NCBI RefSeq assembly: GCF_000337535.1
Contig: NZ_AOIP01000009.1
Span: 56,375-120,374, forward strand
Direction of reading: 5' to 3'
Length of the DNA stretch: 64,000 nt
Source of the DNA: Natrialba aegyptia DSM 13077
Lineage (GTDB): Archaea; Halobacteriota; Halobacteria; Halobacteriales; Natrialbaceae
The notes beneath the pieces are model-generated. The model was not told the DNA's origin. It made no database searches and saw only the letters and a list, made by a program, of their open reading frames with translations. Position numbers and translations under genes: made by a program. Below, in pieces: positions 36,407 through 45,341 of this stretch; the stretch's first letter is position 1; each line of letters begins with the position of its first letter.

Positions 36407-37168
36407 CTACCAGTCTACTTCGACTCTGGTTCCGTCTACCCGACAGATTTCGAGCGCGTGTTTTGCAGCGAATCCGGCGTCGTGAGCGTTCTCACCGCGC
36501 CCAACGCCGACCTGGAGTTCGACATCGACGGCGTCCTCGACGTGGTGAATCGCGTCCTCGTAGTCGCCTTCCGTCAGGTTCGGACAGGAGACGATAATGT
36601 TGTCGCCGCCGACGAAAAAGGAGAGGCTCTCGTGGGCGGTGCGCATGTGTCGCATGAGTTCCGCGTAGCCCTGTTCGATTTCGATGAACGTATCGAAGGC
36701 GTTGAGTTCGTCCGTGTAGTTGCCCGTCGCGTTGATAACGTCGAAGTGGGCGATCTGGACGTCGTCGTCGGTCTGGTGGGCAGTTTCGATCGTCCGCCCC
36801 TCGAGACACTCGCGCCGATTCTTATCCTGTGCGCTGCCCGCTTCCTGCACCAGCGTGGTCGCATCGGCAAGCGCCTGGACGGGCGAGGTGCCGGTCGCAA
36901 CGCCGAGACTGAGCGTCACGGGGTAGCGATTGTTCACCGACTCCTGAAGGAGTTCGTGGTCCGCCATCGAGAGCCCGTTCGTAACCGCGATCATGTTGTC
37001 GAATCGGCTGAAGAAGACGTAGCCGCCGCGGTTGCCGACGAACTGGGAGATGTCGGCGTAGAGCCGAGATTGCATCGTCTGGAGGTCGGCTTCGCGTCGC
37101 GGCTCCGGCGTCACCGTCCACGGTCCGTAGTTGTCGATCTGAACGAGCGTTACCTGCGTGTTAGTCAC
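36407..37168 (-). CDS. gch3: GTP cyclohydrolase III
   Basis: The 253-residue protein matches archaeal GTP cyclohydrolase III, which converts GTP to the formamidopyrimidine used for riboflavin and F420 synthesis. 'VQIDNYGPWTVTPEPRREADL', 'YVFFSRFDNMIAVTNG' and 'SFFVGGDNIIVSCPN' are the two GGDEF-like half-sites. The presence of F420-type enzymes in the window agrees with the pathway. Confidence 0.9.
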   Translation of the reverse strand: MTNTQVTLVQIDNYGPWTVTPEPRREADLQTMQSRLYADISQFVGNRGGYVFFSRFDNMIAVTNGLSMADHELLQESVNNRYPVTLSLGVATGTSPVQALADATTLVQEAGSAQDKNRRECLEGRTIETAHQTDDDVQIAHFDVINATGNYTDELNAFDTFIEIEQGYAELMRHMRTAHESLSFFVGGDNIIVSCPNLTEGDYEDAIHHVEDAVDVELQVGVGRGENAHDAGFAAKHALEICRVDGTRVEVDW

Positions 37169-37194
37169 GGTGCCCGAAGCTTTCGAACGCCATC

Positions 37195-37200
37195 GTATAA
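37195..37200 (-). promoter_or_regulatory. TATA box of gch3
   Basis: TTATAC on the minus strand lies 30 nt upstream of the gch3 start codon. Confidence 0.5.
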
Positions 37201-37305
37201 GTGATACGTAATCCAGATTCGTGATGGCGAACGGTCGTCAGTCGTATTCGGCCGCGACGGTCACGGCATCGCTCCGAGTGGAACCGAATCGAGCGACGGC
37301 GAGAC

Positions 37306-37632
37306 TCAGGCGTGTTTCTGTTCCGGATTCACGCCCTGCGGGTGGTAGTCCCAGAAGCCCCCCTGCCGCATCGCCGCGCCGACCGCCTTGTGCATGTCCG
37401 TAATCGTCTCGAACTCCGCCTGCTCGACGAACTCGAAGATCTCACTGAGTGGGACGACCGTCCGGTAGTTCACCCGGATCGGATCGTCGCCGTACTCCGC
37501 GACGAACTCGTCTCGATCGAGCGGGAAGTCCTCGTCCTCGTCGACCTTCTTGGCGATGACTGCCATGTCGTACTTGCGCATCCCCTCACTGCCTTCCTCG
37601 CCGTCGGGGTCGTGTGGCCAGTCCGAACTCAT
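37306..37632 (-). CDS. Haloarchaeal conserved protein (DUF5785-type)
   Basis: The 108-residue acidic protein has 'EGMRKYDMAVIAKKVDEDEDFP' and 'FWDYHPQGVNPEQKHA', matching a small conserved haloarchaeal family of unknown function. The start at 37632 is the first Met with homology-like context. Confidence 0.72.
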   Translation of the reverse strand: MSSDWPHDPDGEEGSEGMRKYDMAVIAKKVDEDEDFPLDRDEFVAEYGDDPIRVNYRTVVPLSEIFEFVEQAEFETITDMHKAVGAAMRQGGFWDYHPQGVNPEQKHA

Positions 37633-37694
37633 ACTCGGATGTGTGCAGGGATCCCGCAAAAGGGTTACTCTTGGCCGTCGGCAACCAGCAATCG

Positions 37695-37700
37695 TTATAC
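37695..37700 (+). promoter_or_regulatory. TATA box of the DUF4013 gene
   Basis: TTATAC is 27 nt upstream of the ATG at 37725, so the mRNA is probably leaderless. Confidence 0.5.
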
Positions 37701-37724
37701 CACGAGCGTCCCCAGAGGTGGGTG

Positions 37725-38498
37725 ATGGCGCTTGGACTGAGCGAGGCGCTGCGGTATCCATTCCGCGGCGATCGCTCGCCGGATCTATTCGTGATCGGAG
37801 GTCTGCTCGGACTCGTGACGGTTATCACAGGGGAACTGAGTGTAGCACTGGGTTCATCGAATCCACTTTTTGCCCTTCCGTTTGCCGTCGTGACGGCAGT
37901 GACCGCCGTCGTCTTGTTGGGCTATCTCCTTCGCGTATTCGAAACGACAGCGGCCGAGAGCGAGACGCCACCGTCGTTTCGTCCGCTCGGATCGATGCTC
38001 CGGCGCGGGTGTCGACTGGCCGTCCTCTCGATCGGCTACGCGATCCTTTTGAGCGCCGTCTTTGCGGTCGTCCTCACGGTGTTTACGCGACTCCCGTTCG
38101 CTGCAGAATCGGTCGGATTCACCGGGTCGATGGTATTTTTCCTGCTGTCGACGACGACGCTCGTCGCCGTTCTCGCGATCGGGTACGCGTACTCGGTTGC
38201 CGTCGGGCGTACTGCCGAGGGGGCGACGATTATCGAAGCGATCGATATCCGCTCGCAGCGACCGGTTCTCGTAGACGGTGGCTACGCTGTTGCGTGGACG
38301 GCTGCACTGGTCGTTGTGGTCCCCGGTTGGGGATTTCTCGCAGCGGCGTTCTCCCGACGAACGATATTCGGGGTTATCGCGGTCTTTCTTGCCTTCTACG
38401 CACATCTCGTTTCGGTCCGCGTTCTCGCGCGTGGCTATCGAAGCGCAACGGGACGTAACACACCAGCCCCGGATCGAGACGGCGAACTGACTCGGTAG
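37725..38498 (+). CDS. DUF4013 family membrane protein
   Basis: The 257-residue protein has about six hydrophobic segments (about 20-40, 48-68, 98-125, 135-160, 190-212, 217-237) and an N-terminal 'EALRYPFRGDRSPD' typical of DUF4013. The function of the family is unknown. It is divergent from the DUF5785-type gene with about 90 bases between starts. Confidence 0.8.
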   Translation: MALGLSEALRYPFRGDRSPDLFVIGGLLGLVTVITGELSVALGSSNPLFALPFAVVTAVTAVVLLGYLLRVFETTAAESETPPSFRPLGSMLRRGCRLAVLSIGYAILLSAVFAVVLTVFTRLPFAAESVGFTGSMVFFLLSTTTLVAVLAIGYAYSVAVGRTAEGATIIEAIDIRSQRPVLVDGGYAVAWTAALVVVVPGWGFLAAAFSRRTIFGVIAVFLAFYAHLVSVRVLARGYRSATGRNTPAPDRDGELTR

Positions 38499-38520
38499 GC
38501 GGATCGAAAAAGAGGCCGAG

Positions 38521-39666
38521 TCAGAGCTTCGTTTCCGGAATCGTCGTCGACTCGACCGTTCGGTTACGCAGTGCGTGTCCGCTCTGTCGGTCGAAGATAT
38601 GTACCGCCGATTCGGGAATGTGCGCATAGACGGTCTCCCCCGCCTCGACGTGGTGCATCCCGTCGACCGTGGCGACGAACGTCTGCGTCTGCTCGTCACC
38701 GATGGTGAGGTAGACGTTGTTTTCGTTGCCCATCGGCTCGACGACATCGACGACCGTTGCGTAGGTGTGGGCCCCGTCTGGGGTGGATTGGAGGTCGATG
38801 TCCTCCGGGCGAACGCCGAGGACGAGTTCACCTTGGGCGCTCGCAAGTTCGTCACCAGTTTCGTTCGAGAGGTCGTACCTGAAGTGGTCGTGGACGAGCC
38901 GGCTGTCGTCTCGGGTTACGTCGAAGAAGTTCATCGAGGGTTCGCCGATGAAGCTGGCGACGAAGAGGTTTGCGGGTTCGTGGTAGCACTCGAGTGGGGT
39001 GCCGACCTGCTGAAGTTCGCCGTCGTTCAGGATGGCGATTTTGTCGGCCATCGTCATCGCCTCGGTCTGATCGTGGGTGACGTAGATGGTGGCGACGTCG
39101 AGATCGTTCTGGAGGCGTTTGAGTTCCGTGCGCATCTGCGCGCGGAGTTTGGCGTCGAGGTTCGAGAGGGGTTCGTCGAGCAGGAAGACCTCGGGGTCGC
39201 GGACGATTGCGCGGCCGAGGGCGACGCGCTGTTGTTGGCCGCCGGAGAGATCGTCCGGTTTGCGTTCGAGGAGCTCCTCGATGCCGAGCATGTCGGCGGC
39301 GGACTCGACCGTCCGTTCGATCTCGTCGTCGGGCATCGTGGTCGACTCCTGTAGCCCGAAGGCCATGTTTTCACGGACGGTCATGTGCGGGTACAGCGCG
39401 TAGGACTGGAACACCATCGCGATGTTCCGGTCTTTCGGCTTCGAGTCGTTGACGACCGTGTCGCCGAGTCGGACCTGGCCGGCGCTGATCGATTCCAAGC
39501 CGGCGACCATTCGGAGGGTCGTCGACTTGCCACAGCCGGAGGGGCCAACGAGGACGAGGAATTCCCCGTCTTCGATCGTGAGCGATACGTCGTCGACGGC
39601 GGTGATTTGGTTGCCGTCGCGTTCCGTGAACACCTTGGTTACGGCGTCGAGTTGTAGGTCTGCCAT
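38521..39666 (-). CDS. Sugar ABC importer ATPase (MalK/UgpC/ThuK-like)
   Basis: The 381-residue ATPase has Walker A 'GPSGCGKSTT', Q-loop 'MVFQSYALYPHMTV', signature 'LSGGQQQRVALGRA', Walker B 'VFLLDEPLSNLD' and switch 'VTHDQTEAMTMADKI'. A C-terminal OB/TOBE regulatory domain (about 240-381) marks the CUT1 sugar group. It is the last gene of a leftward importer operon behind two permeases. Confidence 0.93.
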   Translation of the reverse strand: MADLQLDAVTKVFTERDGNQITAVDDVSLTIEDGEFLVLVGPSGCGKSTTLRMVAGLESISAGQVRLGDTVVNDSKPKDRNIAMVFQSYALYPHMTVRENMAFGLQESTTMPDDEIERTVESAADMLGIEELLERKPDDLSGGQQQRVALGRAIVRDPEVFLLDEPLSNLDAKLRAQMRTELKRLQNDLDVATIYVTHDQTEAMTMADKIAILNDGELQQVGTPLECYHEPANLFVASFIGEPSMNFFDVTRDDSRLVHDHFRYDLSNETGDELASAQGELVLGVRPEDIDLQSTPDGAHTYATVVDVVEPMGNENNVYLTIGDEQTQTFVATVDGMHHVEAGETVYAHIPESAVHIFDRQSGHALRNRTVESTTIPETKL

Positions 39667-39688
39667 CGTTTTGATCTGTGAGTTGTGA

Positions 39689-40660
39689 TCACATCGTCTG
39701 TCCTTTCGCGAACTGTTCTCCGAACATGATGTACACGAGAATCGTCGGGAGCGCTGCGATGAACGCGCCAGCCATCTGCACGCCGTAGTCGGTCGCCATC
39801 GCGCCCTGGAGTGCGTTTAACTCGAGGGTGACGACGTAGTTCGCGCGGTCGCTGAGCAGGACGAGCGCGAACAGGAAGTCGTTCCAGATCTGCGTGAACT
39901 GGTAGATCAGCGTCACGGCGAACATCGGAACCGAGAGCGGCAGGACGATCTTCCGGTAGATCCGGGCGAGGCTCGCGCCGTCGAGGCGCGCCGCCTCGAT
40001 GAGTTCGTCGTCGAGCGTCTGGTAGTACGATCGAAAGAGGACCGTACAGATCGGGGTCCCGTAGGCGATGTGGGTAATTATCAGTTCGACGAGTTCACCG
40101 CGCTCGTGGAGCCCGGAGATGTCGACGATCGACCAGAACTGGCGGAGCGGGACGAGCACGGCCTGGTAGGGGATGAACACGGCTGCGAGGAACAGCGCGA
40201 GCAAGAATGCCTGACCGCGCCAGTTGACTTTGGTCAGGCCGTAGGCGGCCAGGCTGCCGAGGAGTGCCGAGAAGACGGCTGCGGGGATCGTCAGCGCGAA
40301 GCTGTTTATCATCCCCATGGCGAGTTCGCCGCCGGCGGTGACCCAGGGGTCGACGGTGATCCCCTCGATCGGCGGCTGGAGCGGCGAGGTCTCGCGGTAC
40401 GCTTCCTGGGTCTTGAACGCGGTCGTCAGCCCGCCGTACAGCGGGGAGAGGTAGCCGATCACGAGTGCGAGCAACGCGCCGTAGAGCGCGAGGCGACCGG
40501 GTCCGATAGCCGGGAGACGAGAGGAGTCGTCGGTCGCTGGTTTCGTTTTCGTTTCCGTTTCCGTGTCCGTCTGCGTGTCCCTGTCTGCGTCCGTGTCGGT
40601 ATCTGCGTCCGCGTCTCTGTCTCTGTCTCTGTCTGTGTGAGCGTCGGTATCGTCCGTCAT
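39689..40660 (-). CDS. Sugar ABC permease 2 (CUT1, MalG-like)
   Basis: The 323-residue permease has six transmembrane helices and the EAA loop 'EAARLDGASLARIYRKIVLPL' (longer match shown in part). It begins at 40660, overlapping the first permease by one base (TAATG). Its first 45 residues are an Asp/Thr/Glu repeat with no counterpart in bacterial MalG, probably a cytoplasmic disordered tail. Confidence 0.9.
   Translation of the reverse strand: MTDDTDAHTDRDRDRDADADTDTDADRDTQTDTETETKTKPATDDSSRLPAIGPGRLALYGALLALVIGYLSPLYGGLTTAFKTQEAYRETSPLQPPIEGITVDPWVTAGGELAMGMINSFALTIPAAVFSALLGSLAAYGLTKVNWRGQAFLLALFLAAVFIPYQAVLVPLRQFWSIVDISGLHERGELVELIITHIAYGTPICTVLFRSYYQTLDDELIEAARLDGASLARIYRKIVLPLSVPMFAVTLIYQFTQIWNDFLFALVLLSDRANYVVTLELNALQGAMATDYGVQMAGAFIAALPTILVYIMFGEQFAKGQTM
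40541..40645 (-). repeat. Degenerate hexanucleotide repeat encoding the acidic N-terminus
   Basis: About 105 bases of GTTTCC/GTCTCT-type units (plus strand) encode Thr-Asp, Arg-Asp and Thr-Glu pairs of the second permease. Slippage could alter its length. Confidence 0.6.
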
Positions 40661-41637
40661 TAGAGTGCACCTCGCTTGTACTGCGTGTAGGCGTACGGTC
40701 CGATGATCGTCAGTGCGAGCGCGAACAGGACCACGGCGATCGCAGCGCCGTAGGCCCACTGGCTCGAGGAGAACGCCTCGCGGTACATCGTGACCGCGAG
40801 GATGTCGACGGAGCGGCCGGGATTGGTCCCGAACATCACGTAGATGAAGTCGAACGCCTTGAGCGCGAAGACCATCAACACGACGACCGCGCCGATGGTC
40901 GAGGACCGAAGCTGCGGGATGATGACCCGCCAGTACAGCTTCAGCGTCGACGCGCCGTCGATCCGCGCGGCTTCGTAGTGTTCGTCCGGAATCGCCCGCA
41001 GTCCCGCGAGGTAGACGATCATACAGTAGCCGCTGAACTGCCAGATGAGCGCGACGATCACCGCCGCGAGTTTGAACTGCGGGTTGCCGATCCAGTTGTG
41101 CGTCAGCAAATCGAGTCCGAAGACGTTCAACGTCGTATTGATCACCCCGTTCGACGCGTACATCCACGACCAGAAGATTGCCGTCACGACGAACGACAGC
41201 GCCATCGGTAGCAGGTAGATCGTCCGAAACGTGTTCTCGAAGCGAATCTTCCGATCGACGAGCAGGGCAAGCCCCAGTCCGACGACCAGCGACGACCCCG
41301 TAAACGTGATGAGGAGCAGGATCGTGTTCCAGAGCGACGCTCTGAAGTTCTGGTCCGCCGGCAACTGGCGATACATCTCGAGCGAGAGGTCGGTATACTC
41401 CGGCTGTCCGAGCCCCGACCAGCCGGTGAACGAAATAGCGATGTTCCAGGCGATTGCCCCGTAAACGAACAGCAAGACGAGCAGCGTCGGCGGCAGCCAG
41501 AACGGCATCGACTCGACGAAGTCACTGTCTCGAAGCCGGCCGGCAAGCGAACCTTGCGTCTGCGTTCCCTGGGACTGCTCCGTCGCCGTCTCGGATAGCG
41601 GGTTGAGCCGTCGGAGGGAGTTCCGTAACGAATCCAT
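40660..41637 (-). CDS. Sugar ABC permease 1 (CUT1, MalF-like)
   Basis: The 325-residue permease has six or more transmembrane helices and the EAA loop 'YEAARIDGASTLKLYWRVI'. It follows the binding-protein gene by 20 bases and is translationally coupled to permease 2. The pair forms the channel for the imported sugar. Confidence 0.92.
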   Translation of the reverse strand: MDSLRNSLRRLNPLSETATEQSQGTQTQGSLAGRLRDSDFVESMPFWLPPTLLVLLFVYGAIAWNIAISFTGWSGLGQPEYTDLSLEMYRQLPADQNFRASLWNTILLLITFTGSSLVVGLGLALLVDRKIRFENTFRTIYLLPMALSFVVTAIFWSWMYASNGVINTTLNVFGLDLLTHNWIGNPQFKLAAVIVALIWQFSGYCMIVYLAGLRAIPDEHYEAARIDGASTLKLYWRVIIPQLRSSTIGAVVVLMVFALKAFDFIYVMFGTNPGRSVDILAVTMYREAFSSSQWAYGAAIAVVLFALALTIIGPYAYTQYKRGAL

Positions 41638-41657
41638 AGTAAATCCCTCTTCCAGCG

Positions 41658-42992
41658 TTACTGGAAGCTATTGCCGAGTTCGTTGTACGTCTCGTCGACA
41701 TCCCAGTTGTCGATGAAGTTCGCGAACGCGCCCTCGACCTCGGTCTGGATATCCGGCGCGACTGCCAACCCGTGGGCGATCGACGGCGGCTGTTCGTCCG
41801 ACTCCTCGAAGTCGGCCATCTGATCCTGGAGGAACGGGGTGAACGCTTCGTCCGAAACGTCGGTCCGCGGCGGAATCGAGCCCTTGGCCTGGTTGAACCG
41901 TTCCTGTGCGTCCGCGGTACCCGCGTAGCGCAGGAATCGCACGGTCGCGTTCGGCGACGGGTTGAACTTCGGGAACACGAACGAGTCGATGACCATCACG
42001 TACATCCCGTCGGTTCCCGGGAACGGGACGTAATCCCAGTCGTCCCCGTACGCGAGTTCCTCGTCGGTCTCGTACTGGCCGGCGGCCCAGTCGCCCTGAT
42101 GGAAGAACGCAGCCTCGCCGGAATTGATGTAGTCGCTCGCGTCGTCCCAGTCGTTCATCGAACTCGCGTCCTCGTTGAAGAACTCGCTGTAGTCGACGAC
42201 GAGTTCGAGCGAGTCGCGGACTTCGGATTCGTTCTCCTCGACGTTCCCCTCGATGACCGAGTCGTACACATCGGTGCCGTACTCGCCGAGCAGGACCTGC
42301 GCCCATAGCTGGAGTGTCGACCACGACGACTGGGTCTGTTGGGCCATTCCGACGTAGCCCGCCTCGTCGGCGGTCTCCATCGCGTCGATGAGCGCGCTCG
42401 GACTGTCGATCGACTCGGGATCGATGCCGCTGTCCTCGATAACGTTGACGTTGTAGAACAGGTTGTTCAGCCGGTGGATGTTGATCGGCACGGCGACGAA
42501 GTCGCCGTCCGGCCGCGCGACCTCGATCGGCCCGTCGAGGTACGCCTCCTCCATCTCGTCGTTCCAGACGTGTCCCTCGATGTCGTAGAGCAGGTCGTCG
42601 GCGGTGTAATCCGCGAGCGCCTGGCCCGGCCAAACCTGGAACGTGCTCGGCGGATCCTGGTCGACGACCCGGTTTCGAATGTCCGCCTCGAGCGCGCTCC
42701 CGGCCCCACCCGGTGACGGCGAGGACTCGACGGTAATATCCGGGTACTCCTCCTCGAACCCTTCGACGAGCGCCTCGAAGGCTTCCGCCTCCGCGTCGGC
42801 CGTCCACCAGTGGCCGATCTCGACCGACTCGAACTCGTCGGGATCTTCCTCGAGAAGTTCATCGAGCGGTTCGGCCTCGTTGCCGCCGCCGAGACAACCC
42901 GCCGCCGCAGCCAGCCCGAGTGCCCCCGTCGCTTGCAACACTCGCCGTCGTGAGCGTCCGTTCGTGGTAGAATTTTTTCTAACCATAGTCAA
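41658..42992 (-). CDS. Extracellular sugar-binding lipoprotein
   Basis: The 444-residue solute-binding protein has a Tat signal ('GRSRRRVLQATGALGLA') and lipobox ending in 'AAAGC'. The mature part follows the type 1 fold of CUT1 binding proteins ('VEIGHWWTADAEAEAFEALV', 'GEAAFFHQGDWAAGQYE', 'FPGTDGMYV'). It delivers the sugar to the two permeases. It has its own AT-rich upstream region (43000-43085), so expression may be higher than the permeases. Confidence 0.92.
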   Translation of the reverse strand: MTMVRKNSTTNGRSRRRVLQATGALGLAAAAGCLGGGNEAEPLDELLEEDPDEFESVEIGHWWTADAEAEAFEALVEGFEEEYPDITVESSPSPGGAGSALEADIRNRVVDQDPPSTFQVWPGQALADYTADDLLYDIEGHVWNDEMEEAYLDGPIEVARPDGDFVAVPINIHRLNNLFYNVNVIEDSGIDPESIDSPSALIDAMETADEAGYVGMAQQTQSSWSTLQLWAQVLLGEYGTDVYDSVIEGNVEENESEVRDSLELVVDYSEFFNEDASSMNDWDDASDYINSGEAAFFHQGDWAAGQYETDEELAYGDDWDYVPFPGTDGMYVMVIDSFVFPKFNPSPNATVRFLRYAGTADAQERFNQAKGSIPPRTDVSDEAFTPFLQDQMADFEESDEQPPSIAHGLAVAPDIQTEVEGAFANFIDNWDVDETYNELGNSFQ

Positions 42993-43212
42993 CCCTTCTA
43001 CTGTATGCGAGACATGTACATAGTAATAAGGCCTTTGATAATGATGGACAACATTGATCCAGAATATAGTTAATTATATACTCCTGAGAACAGACCGATG
43101 ACGGCGGTTTGGCGGTCGATTCGGCTATACAACTGATTCTACGACGCTAGTTGTGCGAAACAAAGGAGTTCGTCCGACGGACGGTTCCGAGGCGGGTTGG
43201 TGGGAGCCGAGT

Positions 43213-44367
43213 TCAGAGATCAGCTTCGGCTCCGGCTTCCGGCTGTTGGTCCGCTTCGGCCTCTTTGTCGACCGGCTGTGGGATGGGCCCTGATTCGATC
43301 GATTCGGCTTGGCCGGTCTCGCTCGAGCGATAAATCGCGTCGATGACGCGCTGGACGGTGAGCGCCTCATCGAGCGTATTCGTCGTCGGCTCGCTTCCCG
43401 TGGCGACGGCCGTCAGGAACCGCTCGTCCTGCTCGAGATAGCCAGTTAGTCCCGTATCGCCCGTACAGGTTGTGTCAGTGTAGTGATCGGCGCCGGTTGC
43501 ACTCGCACCGAGAATCTGGAGCTTCGTATCGCCGATGTCGAACTGTGCGCCGGCCTCGGTGCCGCGGATTCGGAAGTCCATACTCTCCTCGCGGTTCGTC
43601 GCCCACGCGGCCTCGAGCGAGATCGTCTGTCCGTCGGCACAGCGAATGAACGCGCTGACCGAATCGTCGACGTCGTACGTTTCGGCGTTTGCGTCCCAGT
43701 TGTCGCCGAACCCGTCGGGGTCCGCGTAGTCCTCGCGCCCGCCGAACGTCGTCCTGGCGATGCCGGAGACTTCGGTGATTTCGGGGAAATCGAGCGCGTA
43801 CAGTGCAAGATCGAGCGCGTGAACGCCGATATCCAGCAGCGCGCCGCCGCCCGAGAGATCCTTGTTCGTGAACCACGAGCCCGGACCGGGGACGCCGCGT
43901 CGCCGCACGTAGTTGGCTTCGATGTGGGTTAGCTCGCCGAACCGACCGCGGGCGTGGTGTTCCTCGAACATCGCCATCGAGGCCGCGTGTCGGTTGTGAA
44001 AGCCGACCATACAGAACCCGTCCGATTCCGCTTCGACCGCTGCGATCCGTTCTGCACTCTCTAGGGTGTGTGCCAGGGGTTTTTCGACGAGCACGTCACA
44101 GCCGGCCTCGAGCGCGGCGACCGTGATCGGTTCGTGAAATCGGTTCGGCGTCGTCACGACGACCGCATCGACCGCATCGTCGACGACGAGTTCGTCGTGC
44201 GTTTCGTACGTCGTCGCGTTGAACTCTGCGGCGAAGCGCTCGCGTTGTTCGGGGACGAGATCGACGCCAGCGACGACGGTAGCACCGAGTTCTTCGACGT
44301 TTCGTGCGTGGTGGTGACCCATGCCGCCGAGCCCGACGATGCCGACGCCGATGCTCGTTCCGTTCAC
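43213..44367 (-). CDS. Gfo/Idh/MocA family oxidoreductase (ThuB-like)
   Basis: The 384-residue protein has an N-terminal Rossmann motif 'GIVGLGGMGHHHARN', the catalytic 'VLVEKPLAH' and the C-terminal 'GGALLDIGVHALDLALYAL'. Such enzymes oxidise sugars with NAD(P). Next to a ThuA protein and a sugar importer it is a candidate for making 3-keto sugars, as ThuB does with ThuA in rhizobia. A Glu/Ala-rich tail (about 360-384) is not conserved. Confidence 0.9.
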   Translation of the reverse strand: MNGTSIGVGIVGLGGMGHHHARNVEELGATVVAGVDLVPEQRERFAAEFNATTYETHDELVVDDAVDAVVVTTPNRFHEPITVAALEAGCDVLVEKPLAHTLESAERIAAVEAESDGFCMVGFHNRHAASMAMFEEHHARGRFGELTHIEANYVRRRGVPGPGSWFTNKDLSGGGALLDIGVHALDLALYALDFPEITEVSGIARTTFGGREDYADPDGFGDNWDANAETYDVDDSVSAFIRCADGQTISLEAAWATNREESMDFRIRGTEAGAQFDIGDTKLQILGASATGADHYTDTTCTGDTGLTGYLEQDERFLTAVATGSEPTTNTLDEALTVQRVIDAIYRSSETGQAESIESGPIPQPVDKEAEADQQPEAGAEADL

Positions 44368-44607
44368 CGAGAACCACCCTGTCGTTGTTGTGAGGGTGGT
44401 GTGAGGCGAGAAATGAGGGTGTTCGATGTCGTAAGCGCCCAGTCCCAGTTCATAGAGAGACGCGGGCAGCGATCAAAATAAGGGTTGTGACCGACCCATC
44501 TCTCTGCATTACTGTGAATCATTTGATCTGACATGGGCCGGTGGTGTGTCACGTGAACGCAGGACAGACCAGGTGAGCTAAGGCCGTCGATGGTGGACCC
44601 ACATCCA

Positions 44608-45330
44608 ATGTGTACGATTACGATCTGGAACGAGTTCAGACACGAGCGCGAGGACGAGGAGGTCGCGGCGGTGTATCCGGAGGGGATTCACGAGGCGCTT
44701 GCGACCGTGTTTACCGGCGAGGAAGCCGAGACCGAGGACGGCGTCGAGTACGAGGTTCGGACGGCGACACTCGACGAACCGGAACACGGGCTCACCGAGG
44801 ACGTACTCGACGCGACCGACGTGTTGCTCTGGTGGGGACACGAGGCGCACGACGAGGTCGAAGACGAGGTTGTCGACCGCGTTCAGGAGCGCGTGCTCGA
44901 GGGGATGGGCTTGCTGGTCCTCCACTCCGCACATTACTCGAAGATATTCAAGCGGCTGCTCGGAACGTCGTGTAGCCTCCAGTGGCGCGAAGACGGCGGC
45001 ACGGAACGGCTGTGGGTCGTCGATCCCGGCCACCCGATCGCGGACGGGCTGGACGAGTTCATCGAGTTGCCGGAGACGGAGATGTACGGCGAGCCGTTCG
45101 ACGTACCGGAGCCGGACCGACTGGTCTTTACGAGCTGGTTCGAGGGCGGCGAAGTGTTTCGAAGCGGCTGTTGTTATCGTCGCGGGAGCGGGCGCATCTT
45201 CTATTTCCGACCGGGCCACGAGACGTATCCGATCTACGAGAACGCGGAGATTCGGCGGGTGCTCCGAAACGCTGTCGCGTGGGCGAGTCCGACGGCGGGT
45301 GCGCCGCGATCGTTCGGCGAGCGCGAGTGA
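44608..45330 (+). CDS. ThuA domain (trehalose utilization) protein
   Basis: The 240-residue protein has '[11 protein letters not shown]', '[17 protein letters not shown]', '[18 protein letters not shown]' and '[13 protein letters not shown]', matching ThuA. In rhizobia ThuA and ThuB make and use 3-keto derivatives of trehalose and other disaccharides. The Met at 44608 is chosen as it begins the ThuA fold; another at 44590 is in frame. It is divergent from the oxidoreductase and importer. Confidence 0.88.
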   Translation: MCTITIWNEFRHEREDEEVAAVYPEGIHEALATVFTGEEAETEDGVEYEVRTATLDEPEHGLTEDVLDATDVLLWWGHEAHDEVEDEVVDRVQERVLEGMGLLVLHSAHYSKIFKRLLGTSCSLQWREDGGTERLWVVDPGHPIADGLDEFIELPETEMYGEPFDVPEPDRLVFTSWFEGGEVFRSGCCYRRGSGRIFYFRPGHETYPIYENAEIRRVLRNAVAWASPTAGAPRSFGERE

Positions 45331-45341
45331 CCAGCCGCCGG

